Shown here piece after piece: positions 1-8,533 of a DNA stretch of 64,000 nucleotides. Position 1 is the stretch's first letter. Every line of letters starts with the position of its first letter. Source of the DNA: an uncultured Polaribacter sp. GTDB lineage: Bacteria; Bacteroidota; Bacteroidia; Flavobacteriales; Flavobacteriaceae. The position numbers and the translations under genes are program-made. The notes beneath the pieces were generated by a model. That model did no database searches, was not told the DNA's origin, and saw nothing but the letters and a program-made list of their open reading frames with translations. The stretch spans positions 1 through 64,000 of the forward strand of contig NZ_CANMUE010000010.1 in assembly GCF_947500975.1 (NCBI RefSeq). The letters run 5' to 3'.

Positions 1-22
1 AACATATTTCCGTTAGCGGGTG

Positions 23-52
23 CAAATATACAACTCATTTCTACACCCACAA
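23..52 (-). promoter_or_regulatory. Bacteroidota-type promoter, leftward
   Basis: On the minus strand a TTG (50-52) is followed by exactly 19 nt and TATATTTG (30-23). This matches the Bacteroidota housekeeping consensus TTG-N19-TAnnTTTG. It points off the left edge, so the transcript it drives cannot be seen. Confidence 0.6.
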
Positions 53-166
53 CTATTTTTTAAACCTTTTTTTAAAAAAAATTAAAACCAAAACTTAAAA
101 TCATTAAAACTAATAACTTACACCATCAAAAAAAAATAATTGAATTTGAAAAATAAGGTTTCAAGA

Positions 167-216
167 ATCTTGCAGCTTTACGAACTCAATCTATTTATAA
201 AAAAAAGCTACAAGAT
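167..216. other. Inverted repeat downstream of the sugar kinase
   Basis: Arms at 167-179 and 204-216 are 13 nt with one mismatch, separated by 24 nt. The hairpin lies 80-130 nt beyond the stop of the leftward kinase gene. It may end the polyol operon transcript, although the U-run is poor. The rest of 1-297 shows only the promoter at 23-52. Confidence 0.3.
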
Positions 217-297
217 CTAAAAAACCTAGAGGAATATTAGCAGAAAAAAACTAACTAAATTCTTAATAAAATTATATCATAAATAAAAGTTATCACT

Positions 298-1173
298 TTA
301 ATTAACCATCTCTTTAACATCTACTTCATCTATCTCTGGATTTGCCCCTTCGCTACTTGCTACAATAGCACCAACAGCACACGCAAAATTTAACGCCTTC
401 TGAGGAGGAATACCTTTTAATAATTGATTTACTATAGAAGCCAAGAAAGAATCTCCTGCTCCAACAGTATCAACAACCTGAATTTTATAACCGCTATTAT
501 AATAAAACTGATCATTATAATATAAGATAGCACCATGCCTACCTTTTGTTACACAAATAATTTTTGTATTGGTTTCTTTAGCAATAAAAAGAATATTTTG
601 CTCTAATGATTGTGTATTAGAATTTAATTCTTTTCCAATTTCGAAAATCTCATCATCATTAAATTTTATAAAATCTGCATAATCCATTAATTCTTTAAGA
701 ACATCTATCGTATAATAAGGAGGTCTTAAGTTTACATCAAAGATTTTATAAGTTGCTAATTTTAAAAGTTCAAAAAGCACATTTCTAGACATATCGTCTC
801 GTGCAACCAAACTACCAAAAATAAATGCATCCGATTTTTCCGTAATGGTTTTAGACACATCTGTAAGTTCTATTTTATCCCAAGCTCTTGGAAACATTAT
901 ATCATAAGACGCCGAGCCCTTTTCATTAAGTATTACTTTGACTTTACCCGTTTTATATTGTTCATCAACTTGAACCCCTCTAACATCAACTCCATTTTCT
1001 TTAAACATCTCCAATATTCTATCCCCTTTCTCATCAGCACCTACTCTACTTATAATAGATACATTATTCTTAAAAGATCTTAACCTATTAGCTACATTTA
1101 AAGGAGCTCCTCCTATTTTTTCATGATTAGGAAACACATCCCAAAGAACTTCCCCAAAACAAGTTATATTCAT
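298..1173 (-). CDS. PfkB-family carbohydrate kinase, probable fructokinase
   Basis: This 291-residue protein has the full PfkB/ribokinase fold. An N-terminal GGAPLNVA substrate-loop motif lies at about 21-28. The C-terminal anion-hole motif DTVGAGDSF is at 235-243, with D241 as the expected catalytic base. The family phosphorylates sugars with ATP in the cytoplasm. It is the last gene of a leftward set containing a mannitol-type dehydrogenase, whose product would be fructose, so fructose to fructose-6-phosphate is the best inference. Another ketose or hexose cannot be excluded. A gap of 222 nt separates it from the dehydrogenase, so it may have its own promoter. Confidence 0.85.
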   Translation of the reverse strand: MNITCFGEVLWDVFPNHEKIGGAPLNVANRLRSFKNNVSIISRVGADEKGDRILEMFKENGVDVRGVQVDEQYKTGKVKVILNEKGSASYDIMFPRAWDKIELTDVSKTITEKSDAFIFGSLVARDDMSRNVLFELLKLATYKIFDVNLRPPYYTIDVLKELMDYADFIKFNDDEIFEIGKELNSNTQSLEQNILFIAKETNTKIICVTKGRHGAILYYNDQFYYNSGYKIQVVDTVGAGDSFLASIVNQLLKGIPPQKALNFACAVGAIVASSEGANPEIDEVDVKEMVN

Positions 1174-1395
1174 TGTTTTTTTTTATTTTTTTTAAATTAT
1201 TAAAGCTTGCGACCTTTTAATAAAAACTTATCTAGTATCTTTTTTAATTCATAATTGATAAATCTACAAGCTCAAAATCCAATTTTTTGTTTCATTTATT
1301 TAAGGACATTATCACTCCACCTGAAAGCACACAAGCAGAATATCACACAGCACATGATAAATTATTCGCAACTATTAGCTTAATGAAATAACTTA

Positions 1396-2886
1396 TTATA
1401 TTTCATTTAAAACTTTACTATTTAGATCTATCACACTTCTCTCTATACCGAAATCAGTAATTTTTGCATATGCTTTTTTGAAATTTTTGACGAATCTTTC
1501 AGAGTCTTTTATATTTCCAAAAACCTCATCAATCTCAAGAAAAACTTCAGGGGAACTCTTAGCTTCTTTAGCTTTTTCTATTAATTTATCACTCAATACA
1601 TCTTTTATATTTATAGGACTTCCTTTTTCATCAACACCTATAGAATATATTGCCCAAGCCGCCAAAATTAATGAAGCGCTTTTAATAGGGCCATTTACCG
1701 CTAATTGTTTTTGAATAGTTGGTAAAATAAATTTTGGAATCTTAGCTGAACTTTGTGAACAAATCCTATCAATTTGATCTTTCATATACTTGTTACCAAA
1801 TCGTTGCACCAAAGAATGTTTATAGTTTTTTAAATTAACCTCTTCTAGATTTCCTAAAATTGGCGTAACCACATTACCCATGTAAATTCTTAAAAAAGTA
1901 CTAATATTAGTGTTACCAATAGCTTCATCAATAGTAGTATACCCCATTAAAGCTCCTAAAATCCCCAAGACAGAATGCCCCGCATTAAGAAGCATTAACT
2001 TCATCTCTTCATAAGGCTCTACATTTTTAACAAACTGAGCACCAACTGTTTCCCAAGTTGGCCTACCTGCAACAAAATCATCTTCAATAACCCATTGTTT
2101 AAAAGGCTCACAAACCACAGGCCAAGCATCATCAATACCAGAGGTTTGTAACAATAAATCAATATCTTTTTGCTCTGTTACCGGAGTAATTCTATCTACC
2201 ATACTATTAGGAAAAGAAACATTTTCTTCTACCCAAGACAAAAGATTAGGCTCTGCAGCTTTGATATAACTAGTAATCATCTTTTTAGCGATATGCCCAT
2301 TTCCTTGAATATTATCACAAGATTGAATAGACACACCTTTTAAACCTTTTTCTTTACGATGCTTTAAAGCTTGAGTTAAATACCCAAAAATACTTTTAGG
2401 AGACGAAGGGTTTACTAAATCATGAATAATCATAGGGTTTTCAAAATTGAATTCACCTGTAGATTCATTAAAATTATAACCACCCTCCGTAATCGTAAGT
2501 GTTATAATTTTAACTTCTGGATGCGCCATTTTTTCTATGACTGCCAATGGATTTTCTGGAGCAAATAAAACCTCAACGATAGAGCCTATAACCCTCTTTG
2601 TTAAAGAGCCGTCTAATTCTTTTACAATTAAAGTATATAAACCATCTTGCTCCTTAAGAGTTTCGTATATTTTTGTATCGAAATCTAACAATGCAACACC
2701 GCAAATACCCCAATCATTTATAGATTCATCGTGCAAAAGCTTATCAGTATAATACGCTTGATGCGCTCTATGAAAACCACCAATACCTACATGAACAATA
2801 CCCGTTTTTATTTTAGATCTGTTATATAAAGGTACAGAAACTTGCCTCGAAACCTGAGGCAGGTTTAAGTTATTTAATTTTATCAT
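1396..2886 (-). CDS. Mannitol dehydrogenase family protein
   Basis: This 496-residue protein belongs to the long-chain polyol dehydrogenase family (mannitol 2-dehydrogenase, fructuronate and tagaturonate reductases). The N-terminal NAD-binding motif HVGIGGFHRAH is at about 32-42. The conserved LNAGHSVLG segment near residue 300 belongs to the catalytic domain. The family oxidises a hexitol such as mannitol to fructose with NAD+. Placement between an ABC importer and a fructokinase supports a polyol-to-fructose step rather than hexuronate use, because no uronate isomerase or dehydratase is nearby. Substrate (mannitol, sorbitol or arabitol) is not resolved. The gap to the upstream permease gene is 25 nt, consistent with co-transcription. 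Confidence 0.85.
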   Translation of the reverse strand: MIKLNNLNLPQVSRQVSVPLYNRSKIKTGIVHVGIGGFHRAHQAYYTDKLLHDESINDWGICGVALLDFDTKIYETLKEQDGLYTLIVKELDGSLTKRVIGSIVEVLFAPENPLAVIEKMAHPEVKIITLTITEGGYNFNESTGEFNFENPMIIHDLVNPSSPKSIFGYLTQALKHRKEKGLKGVSIQSCDNIQGNGHIAKKMITSYIKAAEPNLLSWVEENVSFPNSMVDRITPVTEQKDIDLLLQTSGIDDAWPVVCEPFKQWVIEDDFVAGRPTWETVGAQFVKNVEPYEEMKLMLLNAGHSVLGILGALMGYTTIDEAIGNTNISTFLRIYMGNVVTPILGNLEEVNLKNYKHSLVQRFGNKYMKDQIDRICSQSSAKIPKFILPTIQKQLAVNGPIKSASLILAAWAIYSIGVDEKGSPINIKDVLSDKLIEKAKEAKSSPEVFLEIDEVFGNIKDSERFVKNFKKAYAKITDFGIERSVIDLNSKVLNEI

Positions 2887-2911
2887 TTAGCTAAATCCTT
2901 TTTTCTAGTTT

Positions 2912-3880
2912 TTATTTACTATCGAAACGTTGAAGTAGTACTGCGAAAATTATAATTGCCCCCTTAACAACTTGCTGTGGATAAGACGGCACGTTTAAAA
3001 GATTCAAAATATTACCTATTAAACCTAAAATTAACACCCCCATTAAAGTATTAATTGCAGATCCTTTACCTCCATTTAAGCTAGCACCACCAATTACAAC
3101 AGCAGCAATAGCATCTAATTCCCAAGCCATTCCCATATTTGGAGAACCAAGGTTTGTTCTTGACGCAACAACAATTGCAGCAATAGCTGCTAAAGAACCA
3201 GAAATAGCATAAACTAAAAATTTATATTTATTTACTTTTATACCAGACAAACGAGACGCCTCTTCATTACTACCCATTGCAATAATTAATCTACCAAAAA
3301 CATTGTAACGTAACATTACTGCTGCAATTGCTACAATAACGAAAAATACAATTGCTATATTAGGTATACCAATAGTAGAGTTATTTGCAAAATTAGACAT
3401 GAACTCTCCTCCAGGAGTTTTAAAAGTAATAGGGGATCCTTTTGCATAGATAAAACCTAAACCTCTTGCAACTGTCATTAAAGCCAAGGTGGCAATAAAA
3501 GGTGCCATTTTTTGAAAAGCCACCAAATAACCAGCTACACTTCCTAAAGCGAAACCAATAATTATTGTTAATAATATTGCTATTGGTAAGACGACTGCGT
3601 TTACCAAAATAGCAAAGGTTACTGCAAGCAATGCCACCATGGAACCTACAGATAAATCTATTCCCCCTGTTAAAATCACTATCAACATACCAATACTAAT
3701 AATACCAATACCAGATACTTGTTTTAATAAATTAGAAAGGTTTACTGATGTAAAAAATACATCTGATATTACTGCTGAAAAAATTACCAGCAATATAAAA
3801 ATGAATATTGTATTATATTTTATTAAAAATTTTAATATCCCCCCAGGATTACTAAGCTGTTGTTTTATAGTTAAAGCCAT
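2912..3880 (-). CDS. Ribose-type ABC transporter permease
   Basis: This 322-residue, highly hydrophobic protein has the RbsC-type arrangement of about 8-10 membrane helices. The family signature LTGGIDLSVGSM lies near residues 65-76. It would form the inner-membrane channel of a monosaccharide or polyol importer with the ATPase and binding protein encoded just upstream in transcription (27-nt gap to the ATPase gene). The cargo is inferred from the operon, which holds a polyol dehydrogenase and a fructokinase, so mannitol-like polyols are likelier than ribose. Confidence 0.88.
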   Translation of the reverse strand: MALTIKQQLSNPGGILKFLIKYNTIFIFILLVIFSAVISDVFFTSVNLSNLLKQVSGIGIISIGMLIVILTGGIDLSVGSMVALLAVTFAILVNAVVLPIAILLTIIIGFALGSVAGYLVAFQKMAPFIATLALMTVARGLGFIYAKGSPITFKTPGGEFMSNFANNSTIGIPNIAIVFFVIVAIAAVMLRYNVFGRLIIAMGSNEEASRLSGIKVNKYKFLVYAISGSLAAIAAIVVASRTNLGSPNMGMAWELDAIAAVVIGGASLNGGKGSAINTLMGVLILGLIGNILNLLNVPSYPQQVVKGAIIIFAVLLQRFDSK

Positions 3881-3907
3881 AATTTAGTTTTTTTAATATT
3901 ATTTGAT

Positions 3908-5422
3908 TTATTTAATTGGTTCGCCAATTGAGTAGCGTAAGATATTTTCTTCAGAGAACTTTTCTTTTGGCAACTCGCCATAAATAGTTCCTTCATGCAT
4001 TACCAAAATTCTATCTGCTATACCCATAATTTCTGGCATATCAGAAGAAATAACAATAACACCAACACCTTTTTTAGCAACTTCGTTAATAAGGTTATAA
4101 ATTTCTACCTTAGCACCAACATCTACACCACGCGTAGGCTCATCAATAAGAATTACTTTACTATCTATACTTAACCATTTAGCCAAGGCCACTTTTTGCT
4201 GATTACCTCCTGAAAGATTTTTAACATCGACCTCAGAACTTGGCGCCTTAATATTTAACTTATCTATCAGACCTAATACATTAGTATACTCTTTATCTGT
4301 ACTTATAAAACCAAGCTTGCTAGAAATTGGAGCAAAACTGGTAACACTAATATTTCTTCTTATAGATAAAGGTAAAAACACACCTTCTTCTTTTCTATCT
4401 TCAGAAACAAAACCAATTTCATGACCAACAGCCTCTACGGGAGATTTTGTTGTAATTTCTTTTCCGTCTAAAATTAAAGTTCCAGATTTCTTTTTATCAG
4501 CTCCAAAAATAAGTTTTGCAGTTTCTGTTCTTCCACTTCCTCCTAAACCTGCAATTCCAAGTACTTCACCAGGTTTAACAGAAAATGAAACATCATGTAC
4601 TAAATTATCTCTTGCAGTTAGGTTTTTGACTTCAAAAATTGGTTCTGCACCAATTTCTGCATCACGAGCAGGATACAAATCTTTTAACTCTCTACCAATC
4701 ATCAAACGAATAACACCATCCGTATCAGTATCTTTAACCGCCATACTACCAGTATCTACACCATCTCTAAGTACAGTAATAGAATCGGCTATTTTAAAGA
4801 TTTCTTCTAGGTGATGAGAAATATAAATAATTGAAATTCCTTTTTCTTTTAACCTAAAAAGATTATCAAAGAGTTTTTGAGTATCTGTTGGATCAAATAC
4901 AGTTGTTGGTTCATCTAAAATCAACACTTTTGTATCTTCAGATAATGCTTTCGCAATTTCTACAACTTGTTTTTGAACAATACTTAAATCTCTAACAATT
5001 GCTGATGCATCAATTTCAAATCCTAATGAGTTTATCAATTCTTGAGCATCATTAGTTAATTGCTTCCAATTCATCCAAAATTTACTTGCACCTAATTTGT
5101 GTAAATAAATGTTTTCTGCAACTGACAAATCATTTACCAAAGACAACTCTTGATACACAACACTTATACCTAAAACTTGACCATCGTGTGTGTTTTTAGG
5201 ACTTATCTCTTCTCCATTTAGTAATACTTTTCCTCCATCTTTTTGATGAACTCCACTTAATATTTTAACTAAAGTAGATTTTCCGGCTCCGTTTTCGCCA
5301 AGTAAAGCATGGATTTCTCCATGCTTTACTTTAAAGTTTACATCCTCTAGCACTGAAACAACACCAAAACTTTTTGATATTCCGGTCATTTCAACTCGGT
5401 ATTCACTTTCTGAATTTTTCAT
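3908..5422 (-). CDS. Ribose-type sugar ABC transporter ATP-binding protein
   Basis: This 504-residue tandem ATPase is of the RbsA/MglA/XylG type. The first domain has a canonical Walker A, GENGAGKST. The second has the degenerate GLGGSGRTE typical of this family, followed by a good signature LSGGNQQK and Walker B VILIDEPT. The protein therefore probably uses one fully active and one weakened ATP site, as in characterised RbsA-type systems. It lies 17 nt after the binding-protein gene and 27 nt before the permease gene, giving a complete importer. Confidence 0.9.
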   Translation of the reverse strand: MKNSESEYRVEMTGISKSFGVVSVLEDVNFKVKHGEIHALLGENGAGKSTLVKILSGVHQKDGGKVLLNGEEISPKNTHDGQVLGISVVYQELSLVNDLSVAENIYLHKLGASKFWMNWKQLTNDAQELINSLGFEIDASAIVRDLSIVQKQVVEIAKALSEDTKVLILDEPTTVFDPTDTQKLFDNLFRLKEKGISIIYISHHLEEIFKIADSITVLRDGVDTGSMAVKDTDTDGVIRLMIGRELKDLYPARDAEIGAEPIFEVKNLTARDNLVHDVSFSVKPGEVLGIAGLGGSGRTETAKLIFGADKKKSGTLILDGKEITTKSPVEAVGHEIGFVSEDRKEEGVFLPLSIRRNISVTSFAPISSKLGFISTDKEYTNVLGLIDKLNIKAPSSEVDVKNLSGGNQQKVALAKWLSIDSKVILIDEPTRGVDVGAKVEIYNLINEVAKKGVGVIVISSDMPEIMGIADRILVMHEGTIYGELPKEKFSEENILRYSIGEPIK

Positions 5423-5439
5423 ATCAAATGAGTTTTAGA

Positions 5440-6504
5440 TTAAAATAATGCTTTTGGGTCGTAGTATTTTGCAGCATTCTCTTTTGTGATTAGTAATGGT
5501 GCCGTAAATGACGTTTTAGGAAAATCTCTTTTACCGTTCATATATTGAATAGCATACTCAACTGCGTTTTTACCAATTTGCACTGGACTATTCATTGCTG
5601 TACATCCGTAAAAATCTGTATCCATAATATATTTAATTGCTTCTTTTTGTCCATCTGCTCCAGCAACAATTAAAATATCATCTGTTTTACCAGCTTGTGC
5701 AATTGCTTTGATAGCCCCCAACACACAAACATCAGACTCTGTAATTACAACATTAATATCTGGATGCGCCACTAATACATCTTCCATTGCTTTTAAACCA
5801 CCTGCATAAGACCATTCTGTATACATTTGCGTTCTAACATCTAAATTAATTTTACCCTGAGTTCTTAATTGCTCTTCAGTAATACCCTCTAATAAACCTT
5901 GCTTACGAGTTCTTCCAACTGGGTTACCTGCATTACCACTTAATAAAGCAATATTCATTTTTTTGTTACCAAATTTCTTCGCTAACCATTCACCTGCTAA
6001 AGCACCATTGGCACGATTATTAGATTGAATTGTTGTAACAAAATCTGCAGAAGGATCAATTGAACTATCAATAATAAATACAGGAATCCCTGCTGCTTTA
6101 GCAACTTTAGTTACACCTACTAATGCATCTGGATCTTTAGGATTTAATAATAAAGCATCTACCCCTTTAGTTATTAAATCTTCTACAGCAGCAATTTGCT
6201 TGTTGATGTCATTTTGACCATCAGCTGATAAAAATGTCATTCCATTTTTTTCAGTACTCGCCTTAATACTTTGCAATAAAGCTTGATAATAAGGTGCATT
6301 TAATGAAGGAGTTGCATATCCTATTTTTTTTCCTTTCAAATCTAATGCACTTGTAACAACCTCACTCGTATCTTCAGAACTATTTACATTTGCTTTTGTT
6401 GAAGTTTTTTCTTCTACACAGCTAGATAAACTTAATAACACAGCAAAAATCATTGCTGGTTTTAACAGTTGCTTTAAAATTGTTTTCATATTTATTGTTT
6501 TCAT
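5440..6504 (-). CDS. Sugar ABC transporter substrate-binding lipoprotein
   Basis: This 354-residue protein has a lipoprotein signal peptide with lipobox LSSC, Cys at residue 29. A periplasmic-binding-protein type 1 fold like RbsB follows (GKKIGYATPSLNAPYY at the start of lobe 1, then DALLLNPKDPDAL and VFIIDSS). It should bind the sugar or polyol in the periplasm, anchored to a membrane. A second in-frame ATG at codon 6 could be the true start, since the short repeat ATGAAAACAAT occurs at both. The permease and ATPase follow within 45 nt. Confidence 0.88.
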   Translation of the reverse strand: MKTINMKTILKQLLKPAMIFAVLLSLSSCVEEKTSTKANVNSSEDTSEVVTSALDLKGKKIGYATPSLNAPYYQALLQSIKASTEKNGMTFLSADGQNDINKQIAAVEDLITKGVDALLLNPKDPDALVGVTKVAKAAGIPVFIIDSSIDPSADFVTTIQSNNRANGALAGEWLAKKFGNKKMNIALLSGNAGNPVGRTRKQGLLEGITEEQLRTQGKINLDVRTQMYTEWSYAGGLKAMEDVLVAHPDINVVITESDVCVLGAIKAIAQAGKTDDILIVAGADGQKEAIKYIMDTDFYGCTAMNSPVQIGKNAVEYAIQYMNGKRDFPKTSFTAPLLITKENAAKYYDPKALF

Positions 6505-6544
6505 AATATATATTTTGGTTAAAGTTAAATATAGTTTTTCTTTA

Positions 6545-7486
6545 TTAAAATAATGTAATATCTAATTGAAGATTAGTTTCTTTACGCTCTGGATTCCACA
6601 TAGCCATAACCTCTACTGGTAATTTATAATTACCTAAACTCATTTTTTTTGCTAACGCAAGTCCAACGTTTATAATATTTCCACTTCCTTGCGTATAGAA
6701 AGTGTTATCTGTATGAAATGACCAAGCACCTCCAAGAATACCAGTTAATGTAGCACCGTCTTTTTCAAAAAGTTTTGCTTTAACTTCCAAATATTGAGTC
6801 CAGCTATCTGTAAGATCTCCATTAGCATCGTACACTAAATTAGAACCATTTACCAAAGCTCCGTCAGCATATCTATCAACATCAGATGACTGACCAAAAA
6901 GAATAACCCCGTAATACAAAGAAATTTTATCAAAATTATACCCGAAGTTTAAATCAGCAAAATTATACGCTGTTGCTCTATCATAAGCCCAAGAATTATA
7001 ACCAACTCCAGAAGCAGCAATATCTGTAAAGTTATTGTGCGTAACTAGCTCTGTAAAAAACCTATCACTAAAACGATATACTGCATAGGTAGAAAACTCT
7101 TTATAAGGACTACCAGAACTTGCGAAGCTAGCACCACCCCAGAAACCTAAAGTAAACTTACTATCTCTTGAAGTATATTCTAAGTTTGTTGCAACCATAG
7201 GGCCTGATTGCACCTGAAAACCATGCCATAAATGCATATTTTTAAGATGGGCACCAAATTTAAATGGCTTATAACTATCCTCCATATTTTTACCATCATC
7301 TTGCGCATTTGCATTTCCAAAACTCAATAAAGCCACAAAAACAGCAATAACAGCCTTACCCAAACTAAAGCCGTTTTTTACTTTAGCTTCTTTTAATTGC
7401 GAACCGAACACGTCAGCTACTTTTTTAATAATTGTAATCATAATCATTGTATTTTTTTTTAATAAAAATAAGCGTCTTTTTGACAT
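6545..7486 (-). CDS. Outer-membrane beta-barrel (porin-like) protein
   Basis: This is the first gene of the polyol operon. The 313-residue frame carries a long N-terminus, a hydrophobic stretch at about 44-56 and a cleavage site after ANA near residue 61. Alternating aromatic and polar strands follow, and the protein ends in Phe, as outer-membrane barrels do. It has no SusC/TonB plug features. A role in letting the polyol cross the outer membrane is inferred from position. The start is uncertain: an ATG at codon 14 (7447), preceded by an A-rich stretch, would give a more normal signal peptide. A possible -10-like TACATTTG lies at 7503-7496. Confidence 0.65.
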   Translation of the reverse strand: MSKRRLFLLKKNTMIMITIIKKVADVFGSQLKEAKVKNGFSLGKAVIAVFVALLSFGNANAQDDGKNMEDSYKPFKFGAHLKNMHLWHGFQVQSGPMVATNLEYTSRDSKFTLGFWGGASFASSGSPYKEFSTYAVYRFSDRFFTELVTHNNFTDIAASGVGYNSWAYDRATAYNFADLNFGYNFDKISLYYGVILFGQSSDVDRYADGALVNGSNLVYDANGDLTDSWTQYLEVKAKLFEKDGATLTGILGGAWSFHTDNTFYTQGSGNIINVGLALAKKMSLGNYKLPVEVMAMWNPERKETNLQLDITLF

Positions 7487-7618
7487 TTAATTCTTCAAAT
7501 GTAACAATAAAATATTAAAATCCTAATTTTTTATTAAAAAAATAATCATAATAGTAAATTTAAATCATATAAATTAACGTATACACAATAAAATGAATAA
7601 ATCAAAAATAAACTATAA

Positions 7619-7635
7619 AACGTCTAAAAGACGTT
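7619..7635. promoter_or_regulatory. Candidate operator palindrome for the Nudix regulator
   Basis: AACGTCT-AAA-AGACGTT is a perfect 7-bp inverted repeat around a 3-nt spacer. It lies in the 230-nt gap between the leftward polyol operon and the rightward regulator gene. Position and symmetry suggest the regulator's binding site. No second copy was spotted by eye. Confidence 0.5.
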
Positions 7636-7716
7636 ACTATTAAAAAGATTTGTATATTGTAGAAAATTTTAATTTCTATCAAATAAAAAAATTAATTTTA
7701 CAACATAATTAAAACC

Positions 7717-8454
7717 ATGACCCTAGAAAAAATTCCAAATATATCTGTAGACTGTGTTGTTTTTGGTTTTGATGTCATTTCAAAATCACTAAACGTTCTA
7801 CTAATTAACAGAAGACTAAATAAACCGAATAAAGAAAATATTATAATTGATGATTACGTATTAACCGGATATCATATTTACAAAAATGAAACGTTAGACG
7901 ATGCTGCAAGCAGAGTATTAAATGAATTAACAGGTTTACATAATTTATATAAAAAACAGTTTAAAGTTTTTGGAAACCCAAACCGTTTAATGAACAAAAA
8001 AGACATCATATGGGCTGAAAGCGAAAACTTTAACCTAAGAACCGTAACGGTTGCCTATTATTTTTTACTCCCAACTCACGAAGTAAACTTAGAGGAAAAC
8101 CCTTATAATGCAAATTGGTTTCCGATTAACAATTTGCCAGAACTAGGTTTCGATCATGAAAAAATAATTAATGAAGCTTATGAAGATTTAAAGTTTAAAT
8201 CTCTTCATGAACCTATAACATTTGAATTACTACCAGACAAATTCACCATAAAAGACCTACAAGATTTATATGAATCTATCTTAGGGATACAAATAGACAA
8301 TAGAAATTTTAGAAGAAAGTTAATTAAGAAAAAATACATTATTGCTTTAGATGAAAAACAGACAGGTGTCTCAAAAAAACCTGCACAACTATACATGTTT
8401 AGTAGAGATGTTTACAAAAAAGTATATGAAAAAAACTTCTTAATCAATATTTAA
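7717..8454 (+). CDS. Nudix-type transcriptional regulator (NrtR/AraR-like)
   Basis: This 245-residue protein has an N-terminal Nudix fold and a C-terminal winged helix (about 160-230). The Nudix box at about 51-73 reads RVLNELTGL where hydrolases have RExxEExGx, so the catalytic glutamates are largely missing. That is expected for the regulators of this family, which use the Nudix fold to sense sugars or nucleotides. It is transcribed divergently from the polyol operon with a perfect palindrome between them, which makes it the likely local repressor or activator. The effector is unknown; a polyol, fructose or a phosphate ester is most plausible. Confidence 0.8.
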   Translation: MTLEKIPNISVDCVVFGFDVISKSLNVLLINRRLNKPNKENIIIDDYVLTGYHIYKNETLDDAASRVLNELTGLHNLYKKQFKVFGNPNRLMNKKDIIWAESENFNLRTVTVAYYFLLPTHEVNLEENPYNANWFPINNLPELGFDHEKIINEAYEDLKFKSLHEPITFELLPDKFTIKDLQDLYESILGIQIDNRNFRRKLIKKKYIIALDEKQTGVSKKPAQLYMFSRDVYKKVYEKNFLINI

Positions 8455-8477
8455 CTAAAAACTAAACAAATAATAAA

Positions 8478-8508
8478 TTGCTAGTCTATATACAGACTAT
8501 TATCTTTG
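8478..8508 (+). promoter_or_regulatory. thrS promoter with an internal inverted repeat
   Basis: TTG (8478-8480), 20 nt, then TATCTTTG (8501-8508) fits the Bacteroidota promoter with one extra spacer base. The spacer contains TAGTCT (8482-8487) and AGACTA (8494-8499), a perfect 6-bp dyad. A protein bound there would block polymerase. The ATG of thrS follows 25 nt after the -10-like box. Confidence 0.6.
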
Positions 8509-8533
8509 CATCTTTATATCAATAACATATTTA

